Shown in pieces: positions 27,096 through 35,089 of a DNA stretch of 39,221 nucleotides. Under the pieces are notes generated by a model that was given only the letters and a program-made list of their open reading frames with translations, had not been told where the DNA came from and searched no databases. The DNA is from Bacteroidales bacterium (lineage in GTDB: Bacteria; Bacteroidota; Bacteroidia; Bacteroidales; F082): assembly GCA_015489465.1 (NCBI GenBank), contig WFZS01000111.1, positions 1 through 39,221 on the forward strand, given 5' to 3'. The first letter of the stretch is position 1; the number at the start of each line of letters is the position of its first letter. A program made the position numbers and the translations under genes.

Positions 27096-27944
27096 ATGAA
27101 AAAGTTACTATCAGTATTAATGACATCGATAATTTTATTTCCGCTATCGATGTTTGCACAAGTTCAAACCGGCAAAGGTAATCCGGGGGCTAAGGAGATA
27201 AAACAATATTTTGTTCAAAAAATCAAACCCGAACTGATTAAACAACAAGCAAAATTTATAAGTGTACTTTCCGATAAAGAAATCGCGGAATTGGAAAACA
27301 TTAAAAAACAGATGAAAGGCGTCCGTAAGCAAATGCATGGTAAAGTAAAACCGGACGACAGGGAAAATACCCGAAAAGCCCATTATGCAGCTTTTAGTGA
27401 ACAAGTAAAAAAGATAATCGATGCCCACCCGAAAGAAAGGGACGAATATATTAAAACCATGACGGAGAAAAAAGAACAGTGGGAAAAAGATATCAAAGCA
27501 ATAAGGGAAAAGTATAATATGCCGGAACCTAAAAAAGGTTTTAAATTGTTATCTAAAGTTACCGATCCCGCCTTTATTTTAATGTATGATCCCGACAGAC
27601 AACATAAACCCGGTCATAAAAAGCACACAATGAACCCCGGCGGCACGAAAGCGATGCACAAAGGAGTTTATGCAAGAATGTTAAAAGAACCTGCTGTTGT
27701 TGTCAATCCTTATCCCGCCAAAACAACGGTAAACATAAAAGTTACCGGAGCAAAGGATAAGAATGTTAGGGTTGCGGTTTTCGACTCAAAAGGAAAAGAG
27801 ATTAAAAAATTATATGACGGACCTTCCTCGCTGGCACTCCTGACTTTTTCTGTTGACGTAAGCAAATGGCAACCAGGCATGTACACCGTTAATGTTAAAC
27901 TCGACAAAAGAGGATTAAGCAGTGATTTAAAAGTCACACGATAA
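27096..27944 (+). CDS. Secreted protein with T9SS type A sorting domain
   Basis: A 282-residue protein of unknown role. Residues 1-21 are a signal peptide (MKKLLSVLMTSIILFPLSMFA). Residues 30-145 are rich in lysine and glutamate and predicted helical (IKPELIKQQAKFISVLSDKEIAELENIKKQM), vaguely like Spy/CpxP-type periplasmic proteins. A histidine- and lysine-rich segment is at 169-189 (HKPGHKKH...KAMHKG). Residues 203-282 are a typical type IX secretion C-terminal domain: VNPYPAKTTVNI, VAVFDSKGKEIKKL, and DVSKWQPGMYTVNVKL. It should cross the outer membrane by the T9SS. The passenger function is not recognised. Confidence 0.8.
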   Translation: MKKLLSVLMTSIILFPLSMFAQVQTGKGNPGAKEIKQYFVQKIKPELIKQQAKFISVLSDKEIAELENIKKQMKGVRKQMHGKVKPDDRENTRKAHYAAFSEQVKKIIDAHPKERDEYIKTMTEKKEQWEKDIKAIREKYNMPEPKKGFKLLSKVTDPAFILMYDPDRQHKPGHKKHTMNPGGTKAMHKGVYARMLKEPAVVVNPYPAKTTVNIKVTGAKDKNVRVAVFDSKGKEIKKLYDGPSSLALLTFSVDVSKWQPGMYTVNVKLDKRGLSSDLKVTR

Positions 27945-27960
27945 TTTTAAACACATTCTT

Positions 27961-27993
27961 ACGCCCCTGCATTTGTTACAAAAGCAGGGGCGT
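27961..27993 (+). terminator. Strong hairpin after the small T9SS gene, probable terminator
   Basis: ACGCCCCTGC (27961-27970) and GCAGGGGCGT (27984-27993) form a perfect 10-bp GC-rich stem with a 13-base loop, 17 bases past the stop codon. The following sequence is AT-rich but lacks a clean T-run. Confidence 0.6.
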
Positions 27994-28142
27994 CTATTAT
28001 TAAAACTCTCCATATTTTTTCCACCGGGTCTTTATCCCTTTTATCGTAAAAACATTTATAAAAAACTCTTGTTTTTTATCAAAAGTCATCTTTTCAAGCA
28101 ACTTAAATTGTAGAAATATAAATTAAATCATACATTATATTT

Positions 28143-28174
28143 ATTGACAAAAAGGATAAATTTTTGTATCTTTG
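28143..28174 (+). promoter_or_regulatory. Promoter of the large T9SS protein gene
   Basis: ATTG (28143-28146), 20 bases, then TATCTTTG (28167-28174): the best -33/-7 match in the window. The start codon is 40 bases downstream. Confidence 0.6.
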
Positions 28175-28214
28175 AAAACACGCACTTACTTGTTAAATCC
28201 TGAACAATTCTATT

Positions 28215-30524
28215 ATGAACAATAAATTTAACTATACAAACTATATAAAATTATCCTTTTCAGTTTTTTTTGTTTTTTTATTTTTTATTGCCAAATCGCA
28301 AAGAATATCGGATACAACCATATCGTCAGGAAACTGGACTGATGCAACTATTTGGAAAAGCGGTAATGTCCCGACATCAACCACAAATGCAGTAATTGCT
28401 CAGGATGATACGGTTACTGTAAACAGTACGGGAAACAACTGTTTAACATTAACGATTGACAGTGCAGGGGTTTTAAAGTTAATTTCCGGAGATTTAAGCA
28501 CAAGTAATTCATTTTTTATAGAGAAAGGAGTTTTCAATATGTCGGGTGGTACACTTAATGTTGCTAACTCTTCAACAAATTACATTTTCAGAAATAATAA
28601 AGGAAACTTTTCTTTTTCAGGAGGAACCATAAACATAGGTGGACGATTTGTTCAGAAAGGATCGGATGGTACAACTTCAATATCAGGCAGCGGCACCATA
28701 AATGTTTTAACATCAGGAGATTATAATGATGTAAATCCTGTTTTTTCAGTTTTTAGAGGTACCTTTTCTGTATCATCAACTTCCACGGCCAATATTATAT
28801 TAAAACATGTTAATACAAACAATAAATATATTTTAAGATATAATCCTTCTACTTCCAATTTCAACGGTGGTGTTTTAACCATTGAAAACAATTCGGGCTA
28901 CTCTTCAAACCATTTCATTGCAAAAATGAAAAATGACGATGTTTATAAATTAAAAATCGATATCGGTAGCGGAAACAACATTTATTTTTATGATACAAAA
29001 AACACCGTCAGCAACTTGGAATTAACTTCCGGAGAAGTAACCGTCGATTCGGGTTCTTTTATAAAATTTACCAACTCCACCATTGGAGCCGATTATAATT
29101 TAACAATACTTTCGGGAGGTTCCGCCATTTTCAGTAATGTCCCGACAACGGACGGTACAACCGAGGCGGCAATACAACAAGAAAGAGGTATAACCAAAAA
29201 CGATTGGCATTACATTTCGGCACCTGTTAACGATACCAGATCTTTCAGTACTATTTTCAGTTCTATTTTGGATGCAACGGGTGATTATTTATACCGGTTC
29301 GATGAAGATGTGGATACAGGTTCCTGGAGGGTAATTTATCCGGATAATAACGGTTTTTATTCCAATAGTTTTACGGCGGCAAGAGGTTATGCTATTTATA
29401 TTAACGACGCTGCATCGGCATCCGACTCAATAATTACTTTTAAAGGGAAAGTAAGATCTTCGGATGTTACCATAAACCTTACTAAAACCGACGGACCCAA
29501 TAACGGTTTTAACTTGATTGGCAACCCTTACACATCATCCATACAAGCAAACAAAACAGGTGGATTTTTATCTGAAAACTCAACCGTTTTAGACAATACC
29601 TACGGTGCAATATATCTTTGGAACCAGTCAACGGGCGATTATGACCAAATAAGCAGCGCAAGCACAAGATCATATCTGGCACCTACTCAAGGTTTTATGG
29701 TAAGAACCGCAGCGGACGGAAATACGGCAACTTTTAAAACTTCCATGCAAAAAAACAAATGGGATACCATTTATAAAAGCAATGCCGATACCAACTGGAT
29801 ACAAACATCTTTTAAAATATCAAATGCCGGAGGATTAATAAATAAAACCCAAATATCCTTTAACAGTGAAATGACAGATGGCCTGGATCCTTTTTATGAT
29901 GCGGGTAAACTAAAAGCCAACAATAAAATATCATTATACACTCTTTTGGTTGACGACAGCAACCCCGATATAAGTTTCGGTATTCAAGCATTACCTCTTT
30001 ACACAAAGTATCCTGTTTCCGTCAAGTTAGGTTTTGACATTAGAAACAGCGGTGAATATACGTTATCGCTAAATTCTTTCAATTGTAATTACGACAACTC
30101 ATTGTTCGGTAAAACAGAAATTAAACTGGAAGACAAATATTTAAACAAAATAGTAAACCTGAAAAATACCTGTTATACCTTTTTTAGTGAGGCAGGTGTT
30201 TTTACCGACAGGTTTGTATTGCATTTCGAAAGAGATGTTTCCGGTGAACAAGAGTTGGAAATAAATAATTCTGCAAACAGGTTCTTAGTTTACACAAGAA
30301 AAGACAATTCCATCGTTATTAAAAATACATCTAAAGATGAAGAAGCCAATTTAAGAATAAAACTGTTTGATATTCAGGGTAAATCAATATCAAGTTACAA
30401 TATTGGTAATTTAAGTCCCGGAGAATCGTATATTTTGAATAATCTAAACTTAAATGGCGGGATATTTATTTTAAAAGTATCAAACAACGGATTTGTAAAT
30501 TCATACAAGGTTTTATTAAATTGA
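28215..30524 (+). CDS. Large secreted T9SS protein with beta-rich passenger
   Basis: A 769-residue exported protein. Residues 1-29 are a signal peptide. The N-terminal part begins with the SGNWTDATIWKSGNVPT motif common in Bacteroidota surface proteins, then runs to about 320 as Gly/Ser/Thr/Asn-rich strands (MSGGTLNVAN, FSGGTINIGG, LTSGEVTVDSG) that look like a beta-helix. The middle part (about 330-520) has the NGFNLIGNPYTSSI motif often seen before T9SS tails. The last 80 residues are a type A sorting domain (IKLFDIQGKSISSY, LNGGIFILKVSNN, SYKVLLN). A surface adhesin or structural role is likely from architecture only; no catalytic motif was found. Confidence 0.85.
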   Translation: MNNKFNYTNYIKLSFSVFFVFLFFIAKSQRISDTTISSGNWTDATIWKSGNVPTSTTNAVIAQDDTVTVNSTGNNCLTLTIDSAGVLKLISGDLSTSNSFFIEKGVFNMSGGTLNVANSSTNYIFRNNKGNFSFSGGTINIGGRFVQKGSDGTTSISGSGTINVLTSGDYNDVNPVFSVFRGTFSVSSTSTANIILKHVNTNNKYILRYNPSTSNFNGGVLTIENNSGYSSNHFIAKMKNDDVYKLKIDIGSGNNIYFYDTKNTVSNLELTSGEVTVDSGSFIKFTNSTIGADYNLTILSGGSAIFSNVPTTDGTTEAAIQQERGITKNDWHYISAPVNDTRSFSTIFSSILDATGDYLYRFDEDVDTGSWRVIYPDNNGFYSNSFTAARGYAIYINDAASASDSIITFKGKVRSSDVTINLTKTDGPNNGFNLIGNPYTSSIQANKTGGFLSENSTVLDNTYGAIYLWNQSTGDYDQISSASTRSYLAPTQGFMVRTAADGNTATFKTSMQKNKWDTIYKSNADTNWIQTSFKISNAGGLINKTQISFNSEMTDGLDPFYDAGKLKANNKISLYTLLVDDSNPDISFGIQALPLYTKYPVSVKLGFDIRNSGEYTLSLNSFNCNYDNSLFGKTEIKLEDKYLNKIVNLKNTCYTFFSEAGVFTDRFVLHFERDVSGEQELEINNSANRFLVYTRKDNSIVIKNTSKDEEANLRIKLFDIQGKSISSYNIGNLSPGESYILNNLNLNGGIFILKVSNNGFVNSYKVLLN

Positions 30525-30762
30525 TTTTTTAACGAAGGTTTTTAATTATTTTTACATTTAACCTACTCTCTTTAAAAGACCCTTTTAATTACCGGTAAAT
30601 AACCCGATACTAAAATTTTAGAATTTAAAAACGCGTTTTTTATTAAAACGTGAAATTACTACGGAATGCCTGCCGGGGTTCACGGAATCTTATTTCTAAA
30701 ATTATTACAACCATTTAGCTTTAAACATGTGATAATAAAGCCATATCAATCAACATTTTGGT

Positions 30763-30770
30763 TAACTTTG
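30763..30770 (+). promoter_or_regulatory. Promoter -7 element just before the rsh2 start
   Basis: TAACTTTG fits TAnnTTTG and ends eight bases before the ATG at 30779, so the leader would be only a few bases long. No clear -33 element. Confidence 0.4.
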
Positions 30771-30778
30771 TGACCTTT

Positions 30779-33013
30779 ATGGATGACCCTACACAAAATA
30801 CAGTAAAACCTATTCCCGTTTCGCGCGAAGAACAAGAGCGTAAGGAGATATTAAGGCAGTATAGAAAGCTCATAGAAACCTGGCATACTCAAAAAACGGT
30901 ACAAGACAGGTGGGAAGTGAGGAAAGCTTTTAAAATGGCTGCCGAAGCTCATAAAGATATGCGTCGAAAGTCGGGGGAGCCCTTTATTTTCCACCCATTA
31001 GCTGTCGCCACAATAGTTGCAGGAGAGATGGGGTTGGGAAAAACATCCATTATTTCCGCTTTGCTTCATGATACCGTTGAAGATACCGATATAACACTGG
31101 AAGTTATCGAAAATATATTCGGTAAAAAAGTAGCCCGGATAATTGACGGTCTTACCAAAATAGAAGGAATATCCGAAACGGCATCAACAAGCGCTCAAGC
31201 CGCCACCATAAAAAAAGTCCTTTTTTCGCTTTCCGACGATGTGCGTGTTATTTTAATAAAACTTGCCGACAGGTTACACAACATGCGCACTTTGGATTCC
31301 ATGCCAAGGTTGAAACAGCTTAAAATAGCTTCCGAAACACTGTATATTTATGCCCCTTTGGCTCACAGGTTAGGACTTTACGAAATAAAAACCGAACTGG
31401 AAGAGCTTTCTTTTAAATATCAGAACCCCGAAGCTTACAAAAAAATCCGAGCAGGTATCAACCAACTCAGACCCGAACTTTTAAGAAGGTTCGAAACTTT
31501 TAAAAAACCTTTGGAAGAAGAAATAAAAAAGTCGGGAAAAAAAATCAAATTAAACCTCAGAGAGAAATCCGGTTATTCCATATGGGTAAACATGAAAAAG
31601 AAAGAGATAAATTTTGAGGATGTTTACCTTACGCCTGTTGTGGAATTAATTGTTGACACACCACCCGAAACGGAAAAAATAGAATGCTGGTCGGCATACA
31701 CCTTAATTACCAACACTTTCAAATCCACCGGTAATAAACTTGTCGATCTTATCAGCCGTCCCAAAGCAAACGGATATTCGGCAATACATGCTATGGTAAT
31801 GGCACCGGGAGGCTTTTGGGTAAAAGTCCAAATCAGAAGTGAACGGATGGACGAAATTGCTAAAAAAGGATATGCCGCATACTGGAAATACAAAAACAAT
31901 ATTGACGATAACGGTCTGGAAAAGTGGCTTGAAAGAACCAAAGAGTTGCTTTGGAACAGTGACGACGAAGCGATACCTTTTTTAGATGCTTTTCAAAACG
32001 ACCTTTTTTCGGATGATATTTACGTTTTCACACCTAAAGGCGACCTTATAACATTACCGGCAGGTTCGACGGTTCTTGATTTTGCTTATGCCATACATAC
32101 CGACTTGGGTAATAAAAGTATAGGTGCAAATGTCAATCACAAACTTGTAAGTGTCGATTTTAAATTAAGAACGGGTGACCAGGTAGAAATAATTACTTCG
32201 AAAAAACAAAAACCCTCCGAAAAACAACTTGATTTTGTTAAAACAACCCGTGCTAAAACGTGGATAAAAAAAGCCATTAAAGCCGAACGAAGAAAATATG
32301 TTGCAGAAGGGGAGAGTATTTTCAAACAAATTTGTTCATCATTAAAAGCTGAACAAAAAAATTGCGACGTAAAAGTACTTAAAGAAAAGTTGGGGTTTAA
32401 CGATAATGTGGATTTTTATTATTTTCTGGCTACCGGTAAAATCGGGCTGAAAGAGATAAAAAGTATTCTTTTCCCGCAAAACGAAAGAAAACGTATTTGG
32501 AAAAGCATGCTACCCCTTAATTTTTCTTTTTACAAAAAAAGAAGCGGAAAAAAAGAAAACCTGCTTACCGGAAAAGGGATAACAAAAGAGAATTTGGATT
32601 ATGTAATATCCCACTGTTGCAATCCCATACCCGGAGATGACGTGGTAGGGATAAAAAAACCCGATGGTAAAAATGAAATACACAAAACAGATTGCCCCGA
32701 AGCTATAAAATTAATGTCACAGTTCGGCAAAAGCGTTTCAAATCCCAAATGGGGAGAAAACGAAGATGTTTTGTTTTTAGCAGGTATTAAATTAATTGCC
32801 AAAAACGATATAGGCTTGATAAAAGAATTGACCACCGTTATTTCAGATGATTTTTCAGTTAATATTAAAAAATTTAATCTTGAAACAGCCGGCGAGATAG
32901 TTACTGCGGAAATACTTATTTACGTTAAAAACCTTAAAATGCTAAACGGTATAATTAAAAAGTTAAGGAAAAAAAATAACGTAATAAAAGTTACACGTAT
33001 GGAGAATTTTTAA
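30779..33013 (+). CDS. RelA/SpoT homologue RSH2: predicted (p)ppGpp hydrolase with dead synthetase domain
   Basis: A long RSH protein of 744 residues from the ATG at 30779; the frame stays open to a TTG at 30758, but that would place the -7 element inside the gene. The domain order is the same as RSH1: HD, synthetase, TGS, CC (ISHCCNPIPGDDV), ACT. The hydrolase is intact: H72 (IFHPLAVA), H97-D98 and E101-D102 (HDTVED), and D164/N168 (DRLHNMR). The synthetase is degraded: R261 and K263 remain, but SIYxKM reads SIWVNM (K to N), the FDL aspartate is lost (YLT, L284), the AIR arginine is a glutamate (289), the catalytic glutamate of EVQIRT is lysine (K349), and AAHW is AAYW. It should degrade (p)ppGpp but not make it. 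Its stop shares TTAA with the convergent gene. Confidence 0.92.
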   Translation: MDDPTQNTVKPIPVSREEQERKEILRQYRKLIETWHTQKTVQDRWEVRKAFKMAAEAHKDMRRKSGEPFIFHPLAVATIVAGEMGLGKTSIISALLHDTVEDTDITLEVIENIFGKKVARIIDGLTKIEGISETASTSAQAATIKKVLFSLSDDVRVILIKLADRLHNMRTLDSMPRLKQLKIASETLYIYAPLAHRLGLYEIKTELEELSFKYQNPEAYKKIRAGINQLRPELLRRFETFKKPLEEEIKKSGKKIKLNLREKSGYSIWVNMKKKEINFEDVYLTPVVELIVDTPPETEKIECWSAYTLITNTFKSTGNKLVDLISRPKANGYSAIHAMVMAPGGFWVKVQIRSERMDEIAKKGYAAYWKYKNNIDDNGLEKWLERTKELLWNSDDEAIPFLDAFQNDLFSDDIYVFTPKGDLITLPAGSTVLDFAYAIHTDLGNKSIGANVNHKLVSVDFKLRTGDQVEIITSKKQKPSEKQLDFVKTTRAKTWIKKAIKAERRKYVAEGESIFKQICSSLKAEQKNCDVKVLKEKLGFNDNVDFYYFLATGKIGLKEIKSILFPQNERKRIWKSMLPLNFSFYKKRSGKKENLLTGKGITKENLDYVISHCCNPIPGDDVVGIKKPDGKNEIHKTDCPEAIKLMSQFGKSVSNPKWGENEDVLFLAGIKLIAKNDIGLIKELTTVISDDFSVNIKKFNLETAGEIVTAEILIYVKNLKMLNGIIKKLRKKNNVIKVTRMENF

Positions 33014-34011
33014 GGTTTCAATAAAATTTTTCCTTTACTCATATTTGATATGTAATCACGTATTCCATTGATGGCATCTTTAAGCTTGACACTTTTCCGT
33101 ATTTCAGTTTTAAAAGTTCCTTCAATAAATTTCTTTTGTATTTTTTCCGAAATACCGTAAAATTCTCCGGTGTCGATTTTACTTTTAATCCAATCGGGCA
33201 AACTAAACCCGTAGAGTTTATTTTTATTGAAAATTATTTTCAAATTATCCAACCCGCATACAGGTTTATTTGAAAGTCCGCCGTAAAGTATAAGGTTTGC
33301 ACCGTCCGGCAATATGTTAAATATTTTACCCGTAAGCTCGCCTCCCACAGCATCAAATGCCGAACAAATCTTAACTTTTTTACTTATTTCTTTTAGTTTT
33401 TCCGGAAAATCATCATCCTGTTCGTTTAAAACAAACTCCACTCCTCCGGCTTTCAGTTTTTCCAATGTTTCATCTTTTCTTACAATATTTATAGTCCTTA
33501 CACCTCTCTCTTTAGCAATATCTCTGCAAAACCGTGCAACCTGCCCTCCAGCAGCGGTTAAAATCAAAGCAGTGCCTTTTTCACAATTTGCTTGTTCCAT
33601 CAAACCCGCAGCCGTAAACGGATTTACCGCCAACGCGGCCGCCTGATCCATGTCCATATCATCCAACAAAGGAATTACGTTATATTTTTTAGTGATTACA
33701 AAATCGGCCCACGTGCCGTCGGCATCTTCCTGAACAAAACAGCTAACCTTTTTACCCAAAAACTCCTTTGCGTTTTCACCGGTATCAATAACAATCCCTG
33801 CTCCTTCAAAACCCATAATCGACGGCAATGATTTGACAATATTATATCCGCCTTGCATAAAAGCAATATCGCTGGGATTTACCGGCGAAGCATACATCTT
33901 TATCAAAACCTCCTTATCTTGCGGTTTGGGAGTTTCCTTTTCAATAAGCTTTAACGAAAGTAAAGCCCTGATAATGTTTTTGTTGTATTGTTGCAGTTCA
34001 AGTCCTTTCAT
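33010..34011 (-). CDS. MDR-family quinone oxidoreductase / enoyl reductase-like
   Basis: A 333-residue medium-chain dehydrogenase/reductase of the zinc-free quinone-reductase group. The N-terminal GroES-like fold shows VLIKMYASPVNPSDIAFMQGGY and MGFEGAGIVIDTG; the Rossmann part shows LILTAAGGQVARFCRDIAKERGVRTI and FDAVGGELTGKIFNIL. The zinc-ligand cysteines of true alcohol dehydrogenases are missing. It would use NADPH to reduce a quinone or an activated double bond; the substrate is not known. It starts four bases after the GH5 gene stop, so the two are co-transcribed, although a functional link is not obvious. Confidence 0.85.
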   Translation of the reverse strand: MKGLELQQYNKNIIRALLSLKLIEKETPKPQDKEVLIKMYASPVNPSDIAFMQGGYNIVKSLPSIMGFEGAGIVIDTGENAKEFLGKKVSCFVQEDADGTWADFVITKKYNVIPLLDDMDMDQAAALAVNPFTAAGLMEQANCEKGTALILTAAGGQVARFCRDIAKERGVRTINIVRKDETLEKLKAGGVEFVLNEQDDDFPEKLKEISKKVKICSAFDAVGGELTGKIFNILPDGANLILYGGLSNKPVCGLDNLKIIFNKNKLYGFSLPDWIKSKIDTGEFYGISEKIQKKFIEGTFKTEIRKSVKLKDAINGIRDYISNMSKGKILLKP

Positions 34012-34015
34012 AATC

Positions 34016-35005
34016 TTAATTACTTTTATTACATCTTTCTTTCCAACCTCTTATTATAGCTCTAACAAAAATTCCCGAAGGTGTCAAATCGCTATCTTTC
34101 CAATTACCTGTAGCCGAAGTTTTATGTTTTAATGCCGAAGCACCTTCATGCTTGTTATTAATCGCCCAATTACAGTGCGACAGTTTGTTTTTGCATAAAA
34201 ACTCCATCCATTTTTCCGTAGATTCGTAATCAACTTTACCATGTCCGTTAGCTTTAACAGTACCCCACTCAGTCACAAATAACGGCAATCCTTTATCTAT
34301 GGCATATTGAGCTTTTTTCATAAGAAAATCTTTGTGCGATGCCGCATAAAAGTGCAATGTATAAGCTATGTTTTTATAACCCGTGACCGGGTTTCCGGCG
34401 GCACTGTCAACATCTTGCGACCAATTGGGAGTTCCTACTATAATTAAATTATCGGGATCTATTTTCCGTATTTCTTTTATAACCTTTTCGGCGTAAGGCT
34501 TTACGGTTTTACTCCACGAAACTTCCAAAGGTTCGTTGTATATTTCATAAATCACATTAGGATTTTCACCGTATTTTTCAGCCATCCCTTTAAAAAATTC
34601 TATTGCTTCACCGGTATATTTTTCGGCGTGATGCGAATGCCAGTCTATCAAAACATACATCCCGTTTTCTATAGCAGCCTCAACAACGGTTTCCACCCTT
34701 TCTTTATTTGAAGGATCATCCAAATAGCCCGTTTTAGCTTCCACTCCCATGGCAGCACGTATTATCGTTGCACGCCAATCTTTTTTCAGCCATTTAACTA
34801 CATCTTTATTATAAAACTTTGCACCGCCCCAACCCGTATTACTCCAAAATAAACTGCACCCCGCCAAACTAACCGGAATACCTTTTTCGTTTACTATCAT
34901 ATTGCCTTGAACGGACAAATTGCCGTTTTTTTCTACGGGAGATTGTCCCAAGGATAAGAAATTAATAAAGAACAGTAAAAATAAAAGGAGGTGTTTTATC
35001 ATCAT
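34016..35005 (-). CDS. GH5 endoglucanase-like glycoside hydrolase
   Basis: A 329-residue secreted family 5 glycoside hydrolase. Residues 1-20 are a signal peptide; the TIM barrel follows with IIRAAMGVEA, YVLIDWHSHHA, the acid/base E158 in YEIYNEP, HFYA (218-221) and the nucleophile E246 in FVTEWGT. These features fit the GH5_2 cellulase type, acting on beta-1,4-glucans. There is no carbohydrate-binding module, lipobox or T9SS tail, so it is probably periplasmic. It is the first gene of a pair with the MDR enzyme. Confidence 0.9.
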   Translation of the reverse strand: MMIKHLLLFLLFFINFLSLGQSPVEKNGNLSVQGNMIVNEKGIPVSLAGCSLFWSNTGWGGAKFYNKDVVKWLKKDWRATIIRAAMGVEAKTGYLDDPSNKERVETVVEAAIENGMYVLIDWHSHHAEKYTGEAIEFFKGMAEKYGENPNVIYEIYNEPLEVSWSKTVKPYAEKVIKEIRKIDPDNLIIVGTPNWSQDVDSAAGNPVTGYKNIAYTLHFYAASHKDFLMKKAQYAIDKGLPLFVTEWGTVKANGHGKVDYESTEKWMEFLCKNKLSHCNWAINNKHEGASALKHKTSATGNWKDSDLTPSGIFVRAIIRGWKERCNKSN

Positions 35006-35064
35006 TTATTTTTTGCTATTGTAAAAATATAAAAATTGTAATTAATTTTTGACGCCTATTTAAT

Positions 35065-35072
35065 TACTTTTG
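35065..35072 (+). promoter_or_regulatory. Promoter -7 element of the aminotransferase/omega-amidase operon
   Basis: TACTTTTG fits TAnnTTTG, 17 bases before the aminotransferase ATG; the nearest TTTG upstream is too close (13 bases) for a usual -33. Confidence 0.35.
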
Positions 35073-35089
35073 TAGTAAAATCACCAATT

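Noticed and set aside
30610-30640. AT-rich palindromes CTAAAATTTTAG and AAAAACGCGTTTTT upstream of rsh2
   Set aside because: They are short and made mostly of A/T runs, likely by chance in this composition, and no second copy was noticed.
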